Program-made: the position numbers and the translations under genes
NCBI RefSeq assembly: GCF_002953935.1
Contig: NZ_CP026514.1
Span: forward strand, 186,001 to 250,000
Direction: 5' to 3'
Source: Arthrobacter sp. PGP41
GTDB taxonomy: Bacteria; Actinomycetota; Actinomycetes; Actinomycetales; Micrococcaceae
Length of the DNA: 64,000 nt
Notes under the pieces: generated by a model
What the model saw: only the letters and a program-made list of their open reading frames with translations
What the model was told of the DNA's origin: nothing
Databases searched by the model: none
Shown here: in pieces, positions 45,031 to 53,576 of the stretch
Position numbering within the stretch: position 1 is the stretch's first letter
Layout of the letters: the number at the start of each line of letters is the position of its first letter

Positions 45031-46242
45031 ATGAGTAGAACCGACAGCACGCAAGGACCCTTGTCGGGCCACCTCGTGGTGGACCTGAGCCGGGCCCTGG
45101 CCGGACCGCATGCCGGCATGATGCTGGCCGACCTGGGCGCCCGCGTCATCAAAGTGGAGAACCCCGGCACCGGGGACGACACCCGCGGATGGGGCCCGCC
45201 TTTCGTGGGCCCCGCCGAGGACCCCCAATCCACCTACTTCATGTCCTGCAACCGCAACAAGGAATCCATCAGCCTGGACCTGAAGAGCGGAGATGGCCAG
45301 TCGGTGCTGAGGGGGCTACTGGAACGCGCCGACGTGGTGATCGAGAACTTCCGTCCCGGCGTGATGGACAGGTTGGGCTTCTCCACGGTTGCCATGCACG
45401 AACTCAACCCGCGCCTGGTGGTCCTCTCCATCACCGGCTTCGGCCATGACGGGCCGGAATCGCGGCGCAGCGGCTATGACCAGATCCTCCAGGGCGAAGC
45501 GGGGCTGATGTCCCTGACGGGCTCCGGACCGAACGATCCCCAGCGCGTCGGCGTCCCCATCGCGGACCTCCTCGCCGGCATGAACGGGGCATTCGGAGTG
45601 CTCGCTGCGCTGGTTGAGCGGGACGGGACCGGCCGCGGCCAGGTGGTGCGGACTTCGCTGCTGGCATCACTGATCGGGGTGCACGCCTTCCAAGGCACCC
45701 GCACCACCGTGGCAGGGGAAGTTCCGCAGGCGCAGGGCAACCACCATCCGTCCATCGCCCCCTACGGCCTCTTTGCCTGCGGGGACGGCATCGTGCAGAT
45801 CAGCGTCGGCAGCGAAAAACTGTGGTCCTCATTTGCCGCGGCCTTCGGCCTGGATCCGGCGGCGCCCGGCTTTGCCAGCAACGCCGAAAGGGTGCGGAAC
45901 CGCGCCGGCGTGATTGCCGCCGTCGAACGCGTCTTTGCCGGCTACGGGGCAGTGGAGCTTCTGCAGAAGCTGGACGACGCCGGGATCCCGGCAGGCAAGG
46001 TGCGCTCGCTTGACGAGGTGTACGCGTGGGAGCAGGTTGCGTCCCAGGGCCTGCTAGTGGACGTCGACCACCCGCTGCTCGGCAAGGTCAGCCTGCCCGG
46101 GCCGCCGCTGAGGTTCTTCGCCGCCGGTGACGCTGCGGAAACCACTGTCACCGAACACGACGCGCCGCCCTTGCTGGACGAGGACGGGCAGGCCATCCGC
46201 GAGTGGCTGGGCCTGGGTGCCGTAGCCGCCGGGGCGAAATAG
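45031..46242 (+). CDS. Class III CoA-transferase (CaiB/BaiF family)
   Basis: A 403-residue enzyme. The family opening LVVDLSRALAGPHAGMMLADLGARVIKVE, the VIENFRPGVMDRLGF loop and the SGYDQILQGEAGLMSLTG motif with candidate catalytic Asp150 are all intact. It transfers CoA between acids, here probably to the acid imported by the adjacent carrier. The ribosome site AGAAAAGGA lies before ATG 45031; the gene is 54 bases after the carrier and one base before the carboxyltransferase, so the three form an operon. Confidence 0.92.
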   Translation: MSRTDSTQGPLSGHLVVDLSRALAGPHAGMMLADLGARVIKVENPGTGDDTRGWGPPFVGPAEDPQSTYFMSCNRNKESISLDLKSGDGQSVLRGLLERADVVIENFRPGVMDRLGFSTVAMHELNPRLVVLSITGFGHDGPESRRSGYDQILQGEAGLMSLTGSGPNDPQRVGVPIADLLAGMNGAFGVLAALVERDGTGRGQVVRTSLLASLIGVHAFQGTRTTVAGEVPQAQGNHHPSIAPYGLFACGDGIVQISVGSEKLWSSFAAAFGLDPAAPGFASNAERVRNRAGVIAAVERVFAGYGAVELLQKLDDAGIPAGKVRSLDEVYAWEQVASQGLLVDVDHPLLGKVSLPGPPLRFFAAGDAAETTVTEHDAPPLLDEDGQAIREWLGLGAVAAGAK

Positions 46243-46243
46243 C

Positions 46244-47752
46244 ATGGCGACGACGGAAAAGGTGCGGCACCTACGCGCCGCCGAACTGCTGGACAACGTG
46301 GTGGACCGGGGCTCCTTCGTCTCCTGGGATACGCCGGTACAGGAGCCGCCGCTGACCGGGGAGTACTTCCGCGACCTCGCCAAAGCAAGGGAACGGAGCG
46401 GCACGGACGAGTCCGTGATCACGGGCGCCGGGCTCATCCGGGGGCGCCGGGTGGCGGTGATCGTCAGTGAGTTTTCCTTCCTGGCGGGATCGATCGGACA
46501 CGCGGCGGCCCAGCGGATCGTGGGCGCCGTCGAGCGGGCCACGGCTGAGGGGCTGCCGCTGCTGGCCGGCCCTGCGTCCGGGGGCACCCGGATGCAGGAA
46601 GGGACGCTGGCCTTCCTGTCCATGGTGAAAATCACCGGGGCTGTGCGGGCGCACCGCCAGGCCGGCCTTCCCTACCTGGTCTACCTGCGGCACCCCACCA
46701 CCGGCGGCGTCATGGCCTCGTGGGGATCCCTCGGTCACATCAACGTGGCAGAGCCCGGCGCCCTCCTGGGATTCCTCGGCCCCCGGGTTTACGAGGCCCT
46801 GCACGGCGAAGCCTTCCCGGAGAACGTGCAGACAGCGGAGAACCTGTTCAGCAAGGGACTGATCGACGGCGTGGTGGAGCCGGCCCACCTCGCCGACCTG
46901 GTGGCCAGGGCCTTGGACATTCTGTGCGCGAAGCGGGCAGGCGTTCCGGCGAAGCCCGCAACGATCGGTGTCCGGCCCGCTCCCGTGGACGCGTGGACAT
47001 CGATCGGCATCTCCCGGCGTCCCCGGCGTCCTGACCTGCGGCAGCTCCTGAAATACGGGGCGGCGGACGCCTTGCCCCTGAACGGAACGGGCCAGGGGGA
47101 GAAGGACCCGGGGCTGCTGCTGGCCCTGGCCCGCTTCGGCGGCCAGTCCTGCATCGTCCTGGGCCACGCCCGGCCGCTCCGCAAGGACGCTGCCGGCATG
47201 GGGCCCGGATCCCTGCGGGAGGCGCGCCGCGGCATGAAGCTCGCCGAGGAGCTGCGTCTGCCGCTGCTCACGGTCATCGACACGGCGGGTGCGGCCCTCT
47301 CGCAGGATGCGGAGGAAGGCGGGCTGGCGGGTGAGATTGCGCGCTCGCTGCACGAACTGATTGGCCTGGCCGCTCCGTCGGTCTCCGTGCTGCTCGGCCA
47401 GGGCGCCGGGGGAGGGGCGCTGGCGCTGCTGCCGGCGGACCGGACCATTGCGGCGCATCACAGCTGGCTCTCGCCACTGCCTCCCGAGGGTGCCAGCGCC
47501 ATCGTGCACCGCACAACTGCGCATGCCCCCGCGATGGCCCAGGCGCAGGGCGTGAACGTCGCATCGCTGTACGCCAACGGCCTGGTGGACCACATTGTAG
47601 ATGAGCGGGACGACGCCTCCCTGGAGCCGCGCGAATTCTGCCAGCGCATGGCAAAGGCCATCGAGTATGAGCTGGGTTCACTCGCTGGCCTTCCCGTTCC
47701 AGATCTCGTTGCCGCGCGGTCCGCGAAGTACCGGAGCCTGGGCGCGGGGTGA
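46244..47752 (+). CDS. Fused AccD-AccA-type carboxyltransferase
   Basis: A 502-residue protein holding both halves of a carboxyltransferase. Residues about 15-240 are beta/AccD-like (ASGGTRMQEGTLAFLSMVK, HPTTGGVMASWGSLG). Residues about 270-500 are alpha/AccA-like (LPLLTVIDTAGA, VLLGQGAGGGALALLPADR). There is no Cys4 zinc ribbon of AccD. No biotin carboxylase or biotin carrier gene is nearby, so it either uses a carrier encoded elsewhere or acts in decarboxylation like the MdcD/MdcE subunits of malonate decarboxylase. It starts one base after the CoA-transferase stop. Confidence 0.85.
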   Translation: MATTEKVRHLRAAELLDNVVDRGSFVSWDTPVQEPPLTGEYFRDLAKARERSGTDESVITGAGLIRGRRVAVIVSEFSFLAGSIGHAAAQRIVGAVERATAEGLPLLAGPASGGTRMQEGTLAFLSMVKITGAVRAHRQAGLPYLVYLRHPTTGGVMASWGSLGHINVAEPGALLGFLGPRVYEALHGEAFPENVQTAENLFSKGLIDGVVEPAHLADLVARALDILCAKRAGVPAKPATIGVRPAPVDAWTSIGISRRPRRPDLRQLLKYGAADALPLNGTGQGEKDPGLLLALARFGGQSCIVLGHARPLRKDAAGMGPGSLREARRGMKLAEELRLPLLTVIDTAGAALSQDAEEGGLAGEIARSLHELIGLAAPSVSVLLGQGAGGGALALLPADRTIAAHHSWLSPLPPEGASAIVHRTTAHAPAMAQAQGVNVASLYANGLVDHIVDERDDASLEPREFCQRMAKAIEYELGSLAGLPVPDLVAARSAKYRSLGAG

Positions 47753-47769
47753 CCTGGCCCCTACGCGCG

Positions 47770-48210
47770 CTACCTGCGCTGTTGGACCCTGTCGCGGTGG
47801 GCGTTCCTGCGCAGCTGGAGGATGCGGGCGCCGCCCGCCATTGCAACGAGGACGCCGCCGGTCACGCTGGCGATGAACAGGGCCATGCCCAGGGGGACCA
47901 TTCCTTCCAGCCCCAAGTAGCGGACCACCACCTGCTCCTGGTTCTGCAGGATGAAAATGATCAGCAGGATCAGGATCACCAGGGCTGCCACCACGGCAGC
48001 CCACACCACCCCTGCGCGCGTCACCCGGGGCTGATCCGGGGTCTGTGGTGTCGGGCCGGGGGTAGTTGTCGGACCGGGGGTGGCGGGCGAGTCGCTGGCC
48101 GGCCGCACATCCGGCACAGCCGAAGTACGGGTCCGGTCCGCCGGCGTCATACCTTTACTGCTCGGCTCCGGCGGCCCCTCATTCCCCGGCGTGTACTGTC
48201 CAGTACTCAT
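47770..48210 (-). CDS. LapA/DUF1049-type membrane protein
   Basis: A 146-residue protein. The first 62 residues are disordered (Pro/Thr/Ser-rich, with GPTTTPGPTPQTPDQP). Two hydrophobic helices follow (WAAVVAALVILILLIIFIL and MALFIASVTGGVLVAMAGG) with the LapA-type link QNQEQVVVRYLG, and it ends in a basic tail (RRNAHRDRVQQRR). The family assembles envelope components in other bacteria. The ribosome site GGAAGGGG lies before ATG 48210, and a 14-base palindromic motif is 20 bases upstream. Confidence 0.87.
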   Translation of the reverse strand: MSTGQYTPGNEGPPEPSSKGMTPADRTRTSAVPDVRPASDSPATPGPTTTPGPTPQTPDQPRVTRAGVVWAAVVAALVILILLIIFILQNQEQVVVRYLGLEGMVPLGMALFIASVTGGVLVAMAGGARILQLRRNAHRDRVQQRR

Positions 48211-48230
48211 TCGCGTCCCCTTCCAAAATG

Positions 48231-48244
48231 CTAAGCATGCTTAC
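48231..48244 (-). promoter_or_regulatory. GTAAGCATGCTTAG motif, copy D
   Basis: This copy holds a perfect 12-base palindrome, TAAGCATGCTTA (48232-48243). It sits 20 bases upstream of the LapA-type start codon, so it is close to or inside the transcribed leader, and best fits the consensus formed by the six copies. Confidence 0.55.
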
Positions 48245-48385
48245 AATGCCACCTTAGCGGGCTGGCTTCGGCACGCACAACGCCAAGGCCGCTAAGTCCC
48301 GGCGCCCAGGCTCGCGCTCCGCCGTCGTCAGCTCACCTGAAGCCCGCGCACGGACACGGCGCCTGAAAGCCGCCTCCGGACAGAG

Positions 48386-48414
48386 CGGAAGGGCCTTCAG
48401 CGAAGACCCTTCCG
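48386..48414. terminator. Hairpin downstream of small gene at 48447
   Basis: CGGAAGGG (48386-48393) pairs with CCCTTCCG (48407-48414), and the loop contains CTTC-AGC-GAAG, which extends the stem. On the plus strand TTGATTTT follows. It lies 32 bases past the stop of the leftward gene at 48447. The rest of the space between 48245 and 48446 holds nothing else I can identify. Confidence 0.6.
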
Positions 48415-48446
48415 TTGATTTTGCCAACGGACTTTGCGCGCCGGCG

Positions 48447-48659
48447 TCAGACCCTCTCCCTACGCCGTTGGGCAGAGGTGGTGCCGGGCTTTGGTGTCTT
48501 CCACCAGGCCGGGAAAGCCCAGAACGTGAAGTCCTGCGCCTTGACTGTCTTCTCCGGCATTTCTGCCGGGGTTTCCGGGGTGTCCTGCTTGGCTTCAGGC
48601 CGGCGGCGGGTTTCCTTCCTATCGCCCCACCCGAAGTCCTTGCTGGATGAATAGCACAT
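48447..48659 (-). CDS. Small conserved actinobacterial protein, 70 residues
   Basis: MCYSSSKDFGWGDRKETRRRP.. is a start I recognise from many actinobacterial hypothetical proteins. The middle is charged and Pro-rich, and the end has FTFWAFPAWWKTPKP. The start at 48659 has an excellent ribosome site, GAGGAGG, six bases before ATG. The single Cys2 and aromatic-rich N-terminus are conserved in relatives as I recall them. Function unknown. Confidence 0.78.
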   Translation of the reverse strand: MCYSSSKDFGWGDRKETRRRPEAKQDTPETPAEMPEKTVKAQDFTFWAFPAWWKTPKPGTTSAQRRRERV

Positions 48660-48775
48660 CACAGACCTCCTCACAGTGACTGCCCTTTAATCGTCCTCCC
48701 GTTTCCGCGGAGAGTCGACACCTTTTGCGCAGAGCCCTCGTTGCGGCATCACGTGCGGTCGTGCCGGAAGGATGG

Positions 48776-49003
48776 TTATTCGCCCGTGATTACGTCCTCG
48801 GCTTCCTGCGGGCGGTGGAACTCGCACGGGCCATGGTGCCGGAAGGGAAGGAGGCAGGTCCGTCCAGTGGGCAGGTGGACCATGCCGCAGCGGCCCCTCT
48901 CGGCCAGGTCTTCCCTGATATTGGCGTTGTTCAGGTCCGGCCTGGCCGGGTTCGCTTCGTGGAGTGTTTCGTTGGCAGCGGCGCGGGAGTGTTCAGCATT
49001 CAT
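48776..49003 (-). CDS. Small Cys/His protein, possible zinc-binding knuckle, 75 residues
   Basis: The N-terminal half is polar (MNAEHSRAAANETLHEANPA). The C-terminal half has RCGMVHLPTGRTCLLPFRHHGPCEFH, with Cys, His, Cys, His-His, Cys and His at spacings fit for one zinc site. GAGGAG lies nine bases before ATG 49003. It is on the same strand as the small gene at 48447, with 116 bases between. I do not know the family's function. Confidence 0.68.
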   Translation of the reverse strand: MNAEHSRAAANETLHEANPARPDLNNANIREDLAERGRCGMVHLPTGRTCLLPFRHHGPCEFHRPQEAEDVITGE

Positions 49004-49139
49004 GGTCGGCAACTCCTCGTTGAGTGATAGCCAGATAGGGGAAGCGAAAGCTGCGCGGACCCTGTCAGTCTGGCCCCACCCGGTTACGGGAGCATTAAGC
49101 GGGTGTTAGATCCTGGCCAACAAGCCCTCCAGAAGGCCC

Positions 49140-50684
49140 TTAGTATCCCAACTGATTGGCCACCTGCAGCAGGAGGGCCTCTGAACCAGCCGGCCCCACC
49201 AGTTGGATGCCCATCGGCAATCCCTGGCCGGGCGCTCCTCCGGTCCAGTGGACAGGAAGGGTGATGGCCGGCAGGCCACAGACATTGACCATCGAGGACC
49301 ATGGCGCGTATTCGCACTGCTTGCGGTAGTCGCCGTCGGCGTCTCCCGGCCAGGGGGCTGCAGGCCACCGGTCGCCGCCGTGCATGCCGGTGAACCAGCC
49401 CACCGGACGCGGTGTCTGCGCGAGCGCCGGCGTCAGCATCAGGTCCCACCGCGCGTACTGCGCCACCGTATCGTGCTGGAACTGCCGCAGGAAGGCCAGG
49501 GACTCAGCGAGTTTCGCCGGGCTGCGCTGATGTGCCCGGCGCCGGAAGGTGCGGGTCAGGGGAGCCAGCAGCGCCTCACGGTGCGGGCTGATCCTGGCCG
49601 TCCCCACTGCCGCAGTCCATGCCGTGGTGAAGGCATCCGGGTAGCGGTTGTCATAGCGGATGGAAGCCTCACCGAGGGCATGCCCGGCATGTTCAAGCAG
49701 GCCGATGCCCGCATTGAGGGCATCCAGCGCTTCCTGCTCGGGGCTGAAAGGAAACGTCCCGGACCACGGGCTGTCCAGCGTAATCCCGATTCGGAGCTTC
49801 GGGGGTTCTTGCTTCACCGCGGTGAGGTAGCCGCCGTCATTGTCGGGAACAATCCCGGGCATGCCACGCCTGTGGGCAGCGGGCGTGGACATTGCGGAGG
49901 GGGGCCCAGCGGGCACCAGGGCGTCCATCATAAGCGCCGCATCGGCTGAGGTCCGTGCGATAGGTCCGGCCACCACCAGCCGGGCGGGATCCCCCAGGCT
50001 TTCCCCGGCCGGGACCAGGCCGCGGCCGGGCTTGAGGCCCACCAGCCCGCAGGCAGCAGCGGGAATCCGGACAGATCCGCCGCCGTCTGTCCCTGGAGCG
50101 AAAGGAAGCAGCCCGGCAGCCACAGCAGCAGCGCTTCCGCCGGAGGATCCCCCCGAGCTCCGGCTCAGGGCATGGGGATTGCGCGACGGCGGCGCGATCC
50201 GGTTTTCGCTGTAGGCAGTCAGCCCGAACTCGGGCACCTGGGTCTTGCCCAGCGAAACAGCCCCCGCTTTCCTGAGCAGGGCCACCAGTGGTGCGTCGCA
50301 AAGGGCCGGCTTGTGGTCCAGTGCCGCGCTGCCATGCGTGGTTGGCACGCCTTCCACGTCGGTCAGGTCCTTATAAGCCACAGGCATGCCGTGCAGCAGG
50401 GGCAACTCCCCGGCCGGAGTCCGGGCCCGCCGGGAGTCGGCGGAGTGCGCCCGCTCCATCGCCTGGTCCGCCGTCACCGTGATGAAAGCACCCAGCGGGA
50501 CGTTCTGCCGGTCTATCCGCTGCAGGAAATGGGCTGCCACCTCCGCCGCTGACACCTTTCCCTGCCGCAGCTGGTTCCGGAGCGCCACCGCGGACAGTTC
50601 ATGGAGTTCAGCCACGGGAGCTCGCGGCCACGGCACCACGGCCGCCGGCCCCGCGGCCACGGCCTCCGGCGGCGGCCAGGACAT
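49140..50684 (-). CDS. Amidase (amidase signature family)
   Basis: A 514-residue enzyme with the Ser-cisSer-Lys triad: Lys105 in GMPVAYKDLTDVEG, the cis-Ser near 180 in SSGGSSGGSAAAVAAG and the nucleophile Ser204 in GTDGGGSVRIPAA. No signal peptide is evident. It hydrolyses an amide; substrates range widely in the family. ATG 50684 was taken as start because the residues before it do not resemble the family, though an AAGGAGG lies 20 bases upstream and an earlier in-frame start at 50723 is open. It is divergent from rhodanese. Confidence 0.9.
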   Translation of the reverse strand: MSWPPPEAVAAGPAAVVPWPRAPVAELHELSAVALRNQLRQGKVSAAEVAAHFLQRIDRQNVPLGAFITVTADQAMERAHSADSRRARTPAGELPLLHGMPVAYKDLTDVEGVPTTHGSAALDHKPALCDAPLVALLRKAGAVSLGKTQVPEFGLTAYSENRIAPPSRNPHALSRSSGGSSGGSAAAVAAGLLPFAPGTDGGGSVRIPAAACGLVGLKPGRGLVPAGESLGDPARLVVAGPIARTSADAALMMDALVPAGPPSAMSTPAAHRRGMPGIVPDNDGGYLTAVKQEPPKLRIGITLDSPWSGTFPFSPEQEALDALNAGIGLLEHAGHALGEASIRYDNRYPDAFTTAWTAAVGTARISPHREALLAPLTRTFRRRAHQRSPAKLAESLAFLRQFQHDTVAQYARWDLMLTPALAQTPRPVGWFTGMHGGDRWPAAPWPGDADGDYRKQCEYAPWSSMVNVCGLPAITLPVHWTGGAPGQGLPMGIQLVGPAGSEALLLQVANQLGY

Positions 50685-50809
50685 GGTGTTCAGGAAGCAA
50701 TTTTCCTCCTTGCGTTCACACAAAAGGGTAACTCGGCTGCACGCAAGCCCTCCGGGAGGTAAAGCACTACGCTTAAAGCGACCCCCGATCCGCGAAGGCA
50801 GGAATCACC

Positions 50810-51136
50810 ATGAGCGATTTCGATAACGTCCCCGTCAACGACATCCCCGATGACGCTGTCATCCTGGACGTCCGTGAGGATTACGAATGGGTGGCCGGCC
50901 ATGCAGAGGGCGCCCTCCACATTCCCATGGACCAGCTTCCGGGGCGCCTGGAGGAACTCGATCCCGACGAGGACGTCTACGTCATCTGCCGCACCGGCGG
51001 CCGGTCCTATCGTGCGGCGCAATGGCTAACGGGACAGGGCTACACCGCCATCAACGTTTCCGGCGGCATGGACATGTGGCTGGAAGCTGGCAAGCCCCTC
51101 GTCTCGGACAACGGGCTGAAACCCATGGTGCTGTAG
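50810..51136 (+). CDS. Rhodanese-domain protein
   Basis: A 108-residue single rhodanese domain with DVREDYEWVAGHAEGALHIPM and the active-site loop VICRTGGRSYRAAQWL (Cys60). It moves sulfane sulfur, or uses persulfide on Cys60 in redox or tRNA thiolation pathways. ATG 50810 is preceded by GGCAGGAATCACC. Prephenate dehydratase starts 13 bases after it, so the two are probably cotranscribed, with no obvious metabolic link. Confidence 0.92.
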   Translation: MSDFDNVPVNDIPDDAVILDVREDYEWVAGHAEGALHIPMDQLPGRLEELDPDEDVYVICRTGGRSYRAAQWLTGQGYTAINVSGGMDMWLEAGKPLVSDNGLKPMVL

Positions 51137-51149
51137 GCGAGGAACACTT

Positions 51150-52088
51150 ATGTCCGCGTCCTCCGTGACCTATGCCTTCCTCGGGCCCGAGGGTACCTTC
51201 ACCGAGGCTGCCCTCATGCAGGTGCCGGATGCCTCGCAGGCTACCCGCGTGCCGTCGTCGAACGTCAATGCTGCCCTGGACGCAGTGCGCGAAGGTTCGG
51301 CGCATGCCGCCATGGTGCCAATAGAGAACTCGGTGGAGGGCGGCGTTACCGCCACACTCGACGCAATCGCCGGCGGCAAGGAACTGCGGATAATCCGCGA
51401 GGTCCTGGTGCCCATCAGTTTCGTGCTGGCGGGCAGGCCCGGGGTCCGGCTGGATGACGTGCGCCGGGTGTCAACGCACGGCCATGCCTGGGCGCAGTGC
51501 CGGCTGTGGATGGACCAGAACATCCCGGCTGCGGAATACGTACCCGGCTCATCCACCGCTGCGTCGGCCATGGGGCTCCTTGATGAGGCCTGCCAATATG
51601 ACGCTGCCATCTGTGCTCCGCTGGTAGCGCAGGAACAGCCCGGCCTGAGTGTCCTGGCGGAGGACATCGGTGACAATCCGGAAGCCGTGACGCGCTTTAT
51701 CCTGGTCAGCCGCCCCGGCCCGCTGCCCTCGCGCACGGGAGCGGACAAGACCACAGTGGTGGTGCCGCTTCCGGAGGACCGCCCAGGAGCCCTGATGGAG
51801 ATTCTGGACCAGTTTGCCAGCCGCGGCGTGAACCTCAGCCGCATCGAGTCCCGGCCTACAGGGCAGTATCTTGGGGACTACTTTTTCAGCATCGACGCCG
51901 ACGGGCACGTTGGTGATGAGCGGGTGGCGGACGCCCTGGCGGGGCTCCACCGCATCAGCCCCGCCACGCGCTTCCTCGGGTCATATCCCCGCGCGGACAT
52001 GCAACGCACCGTGGTGGAGCCGCACACCGCTGACCAGGCGTTTCGCGCAGCGCGGGCGTGGGTGGAAGACATTCTCCGGCCTGCATAG
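51150..52088 (+). CDS. pheA: Prephenate dehydratase
   Basis: A 312-residue monofunctional enzyme of phenylalanine synthesis. It starts with YAFLGPEGTFTEAALMQVP, has the catalytic Thr-Arg-Phe in NPEAVTRFILVSR near residue 185, and a C-terminal ACT domain with the ESRP motif (LSRIESRPTGQYLGDYFF) for phenylalanine feedback. It converts prephenate to phenylpyruvate. No chorismate mutase domain is attached. ATG 51150 has GAGGAA upstream. Confidence 0.95.
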   Translation: MSASSVTYAFLGPEGTFTEAALMQVPDASQATRVPSSNVNAALDAVREGSAHAAMVPIENSVEGGVTATLDAIAGGKELRIIREVLVPISFVLAGRPGVRLDDVRRVSTHGHAWAQCRLWMDQNIPAAEYVPGSSTAASAMGLLDEACQYDAAICAPLVAQEQPGLSVLAEDIGDNPEAVTRFILVSRPGPLPSRTGADKTTVVVPLPEDRPGALMEILDQFASRGVNLSRIESRPTGQYLGDYFFSIDADGHVGDERVADALAGLHRISPATRFLGSYPRADMQRTVVEPHTADQAFRAARAWVEDILRPA

Positions 52089-52172
52089 CAGGGCGCCGAA
52101 AACGGTTACGCCGCTTCGCCCAAAGCGTACGCAAATGCCCCCTGAAGTACTTTCGCGCGCTGTGGACAATGC

Positions 52173-52186
52173 GTATGCTTGCTTGA
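52173..52186 (+). promoter_or_regulatory. GTAnGCnTGCTT motif, copy E
   Basis: GTATGCTTGCTTGA matches the 48231 copy at 10 of 14 positions and is 38 bases upstream of the small gene at 52225. An AAGTACTT palindrome lies at 52145-52152, as upstream of the NERD gene. Confidence 0.35.
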
Positions 52187-52224
52187 TCCACATGGGGGAG
52201 GGCCCCTAGCGAAGGGATCGCGTC

Positions 52225-52428
52225 ATGACTACCAGCAGCACCGAAAACGATGGCCAGGGGATGATCGTCAACCCCCGGCCCACTGCCGACAACCAGGACT
52301 GGGACGGCGACGAGGCCGATCGTGCCGACCGCCTCCGCTTTGAAGAAGAGCAAGCCATGATCCGCGAGCAGTCCGAGGCCCACGCCGCCGCAAAAGCTGC
52401 CGAGGAGAACAAGCGCAGCCGCAACTGA
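52225..52428 (+). CDS. Small charged protein, 67 residues
   Basis: MTTSSTENDGQGMIVNPRPT.. is hydrophilic; the second half is a strongly charged, Ala/Glu-rich helix (ADRLRFEEEQAMIREQSEAH). It has no Cys. GAAGGGATCGCGTC precedes ATG 52225. Its stop is three bases from the stop of the convergent lipid kinase gene. Composition is like the other small stress-type genes of the window; the function is unknown. Confidence 0.72.
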   Translation: MTTSSTENDGQGMIVNPRPTADNQDWDGDEADRADRLRFEEEQAMIREQSEAHAAAKAAEENKRSRN

Positions 52429-52431
52429 CCG

Positions 52432-53487
52432 CTAAGCCTCCCCTTTGACCCTGACCAAAAGAGACCGCGGCTCAACCTGGACGGTGAGCCTGGTGGCCTC
52501 GCCGGCGGTGTCGCCGTCCAGCTGGATGGGCATCGGTTCCGGACACTTTATGACCACTTTCCTGGAGCGGTAAACGGTCATGTCGGGCAGCTTCCCGCTG
52601 TGCTTGAACATGATCTTGACGTACATCAGCAGCCATCCGAAGGCGCTGCGGGGGCTCATCACGACGACGTCCAGCATGCCGTCGTCGATCATGGCCTGGG
52701 GTATGAAGTCGATGCCGCCGGGGATCAGGCCGCAGTTGGCGAACAGCACGCTGCGGATGTTACGGACCTGCCCCGGGCTGCCGTCCAAGGAAATCGAAAC
52801 CTTCTTCCGGCGTCCCGGCAGGTGCCGCATGCCGGCCTCGGTATAAGCGAGCCAGCCGACTGCCTTTTTCAGGCCGGCATTGGTATCGGCCAGGATCTCG
52901 GCATCCATGCCGATGCCCGCGATCACCAGGAACGAATGTGCGGATGATTCCTCGGTGAGTGAGTTTTCAATATCCATCCGCGCGGTGTCGATGTACCGTT
53001 GCCGTCCGAAAAGCGCAGTATTGACGCTGGCATGAAGGTCATTGACGTCCAAGTCAACGTTCCGGGCAAGCAGGTTGCCGGTACCCAGCGGGATGAGGCC
53101 CATGGCCACATCGGTGCGTACGAGGGACTCAGCCACCACACGTACCGTACCGTCGCCGCCGCCCACCAGGACGACGTCGGGCCTATACGCCAGGGCCGCC
53201 CGCACCTGCGAATAGCCGGGATCCTCCGCCGTCGTCTCGAAAAAGACGGGGTTCTCCCAGCCTGCCGCGAGGCAGCCGCGCTGGATGGTGGCCCTGGCTT
53301 CTTCCGAGCGTGCCTTGATGGGGTTGAGGATGACAGCCACGCGCTGCCGGGCCAGTCCGGGTTCGTGCGCGTCGGTACCCACGGTACTGCGGATATGCAG
53401 GGCCTTGAGCTTGCGCACGCCCCACCAGCTTGAGATGGCAAAGGCGAGGGCCACCCCAATCAGCAGGTACAGGATCCAGTCGCTCAT
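52432..53487 (-). CDS. Diacylglycerol/lipid kinase family protein
   Basis: A 351-residue protein with one N-terminal membrane helix ([20 protein letters not shown]) and a DAGK catalytic domain: [32 protein letters not shown] and [13 protein letters not shown] carry the nucleotide-binding glycine loops. It phosphorylates diacylglycerol or a related lipid at the membrane. The exact substrate is not clear; related actinobacterial proteins act in phosphatidic acid recycling. ATG 53487 is 89 bases from the divergent serS start. Confidence 0.9.
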   Translation of the reverse strand: MSDWILYLLIGVALAFAISSWWGVRKLKALHIRSTVGTDAHEPGLARQRVAVILNPIKARSEEARATIQRGCLAAGWENPVFFETTAEDPGYSQVRAALAYRPDVVLVGGGDGTVRVVAESLVRTDVAMGLIPLGTGNLLARNVDLDVNDLHASVNTALFGRQRYIDTARMDIENSLTEESSAHSFLVIAGIGMDAEILADTNAGLKKAVGWLAYTEAGMRHLPGRRKKVSISLDGSPGQVRNIRSVLFANCGLIPGGIDFIPQAMIDDGMLDVVVMSPRSAFGWLLMYVKIMFKHSGKLPDMTVYRSRKVVIKCPEPMPIQLDGDTAGEATRLTVQVEPRSLLVRVKGEA

Positions 53488-53576
53488 GGTGGTTCAACAG
53501 TAGCCCGGCGAAGCCTTCCGGTCCGGCACGCCCGCTGCCGCCCGCCGTCTTCCGCGGGATTGGATACCCTTGTGTG

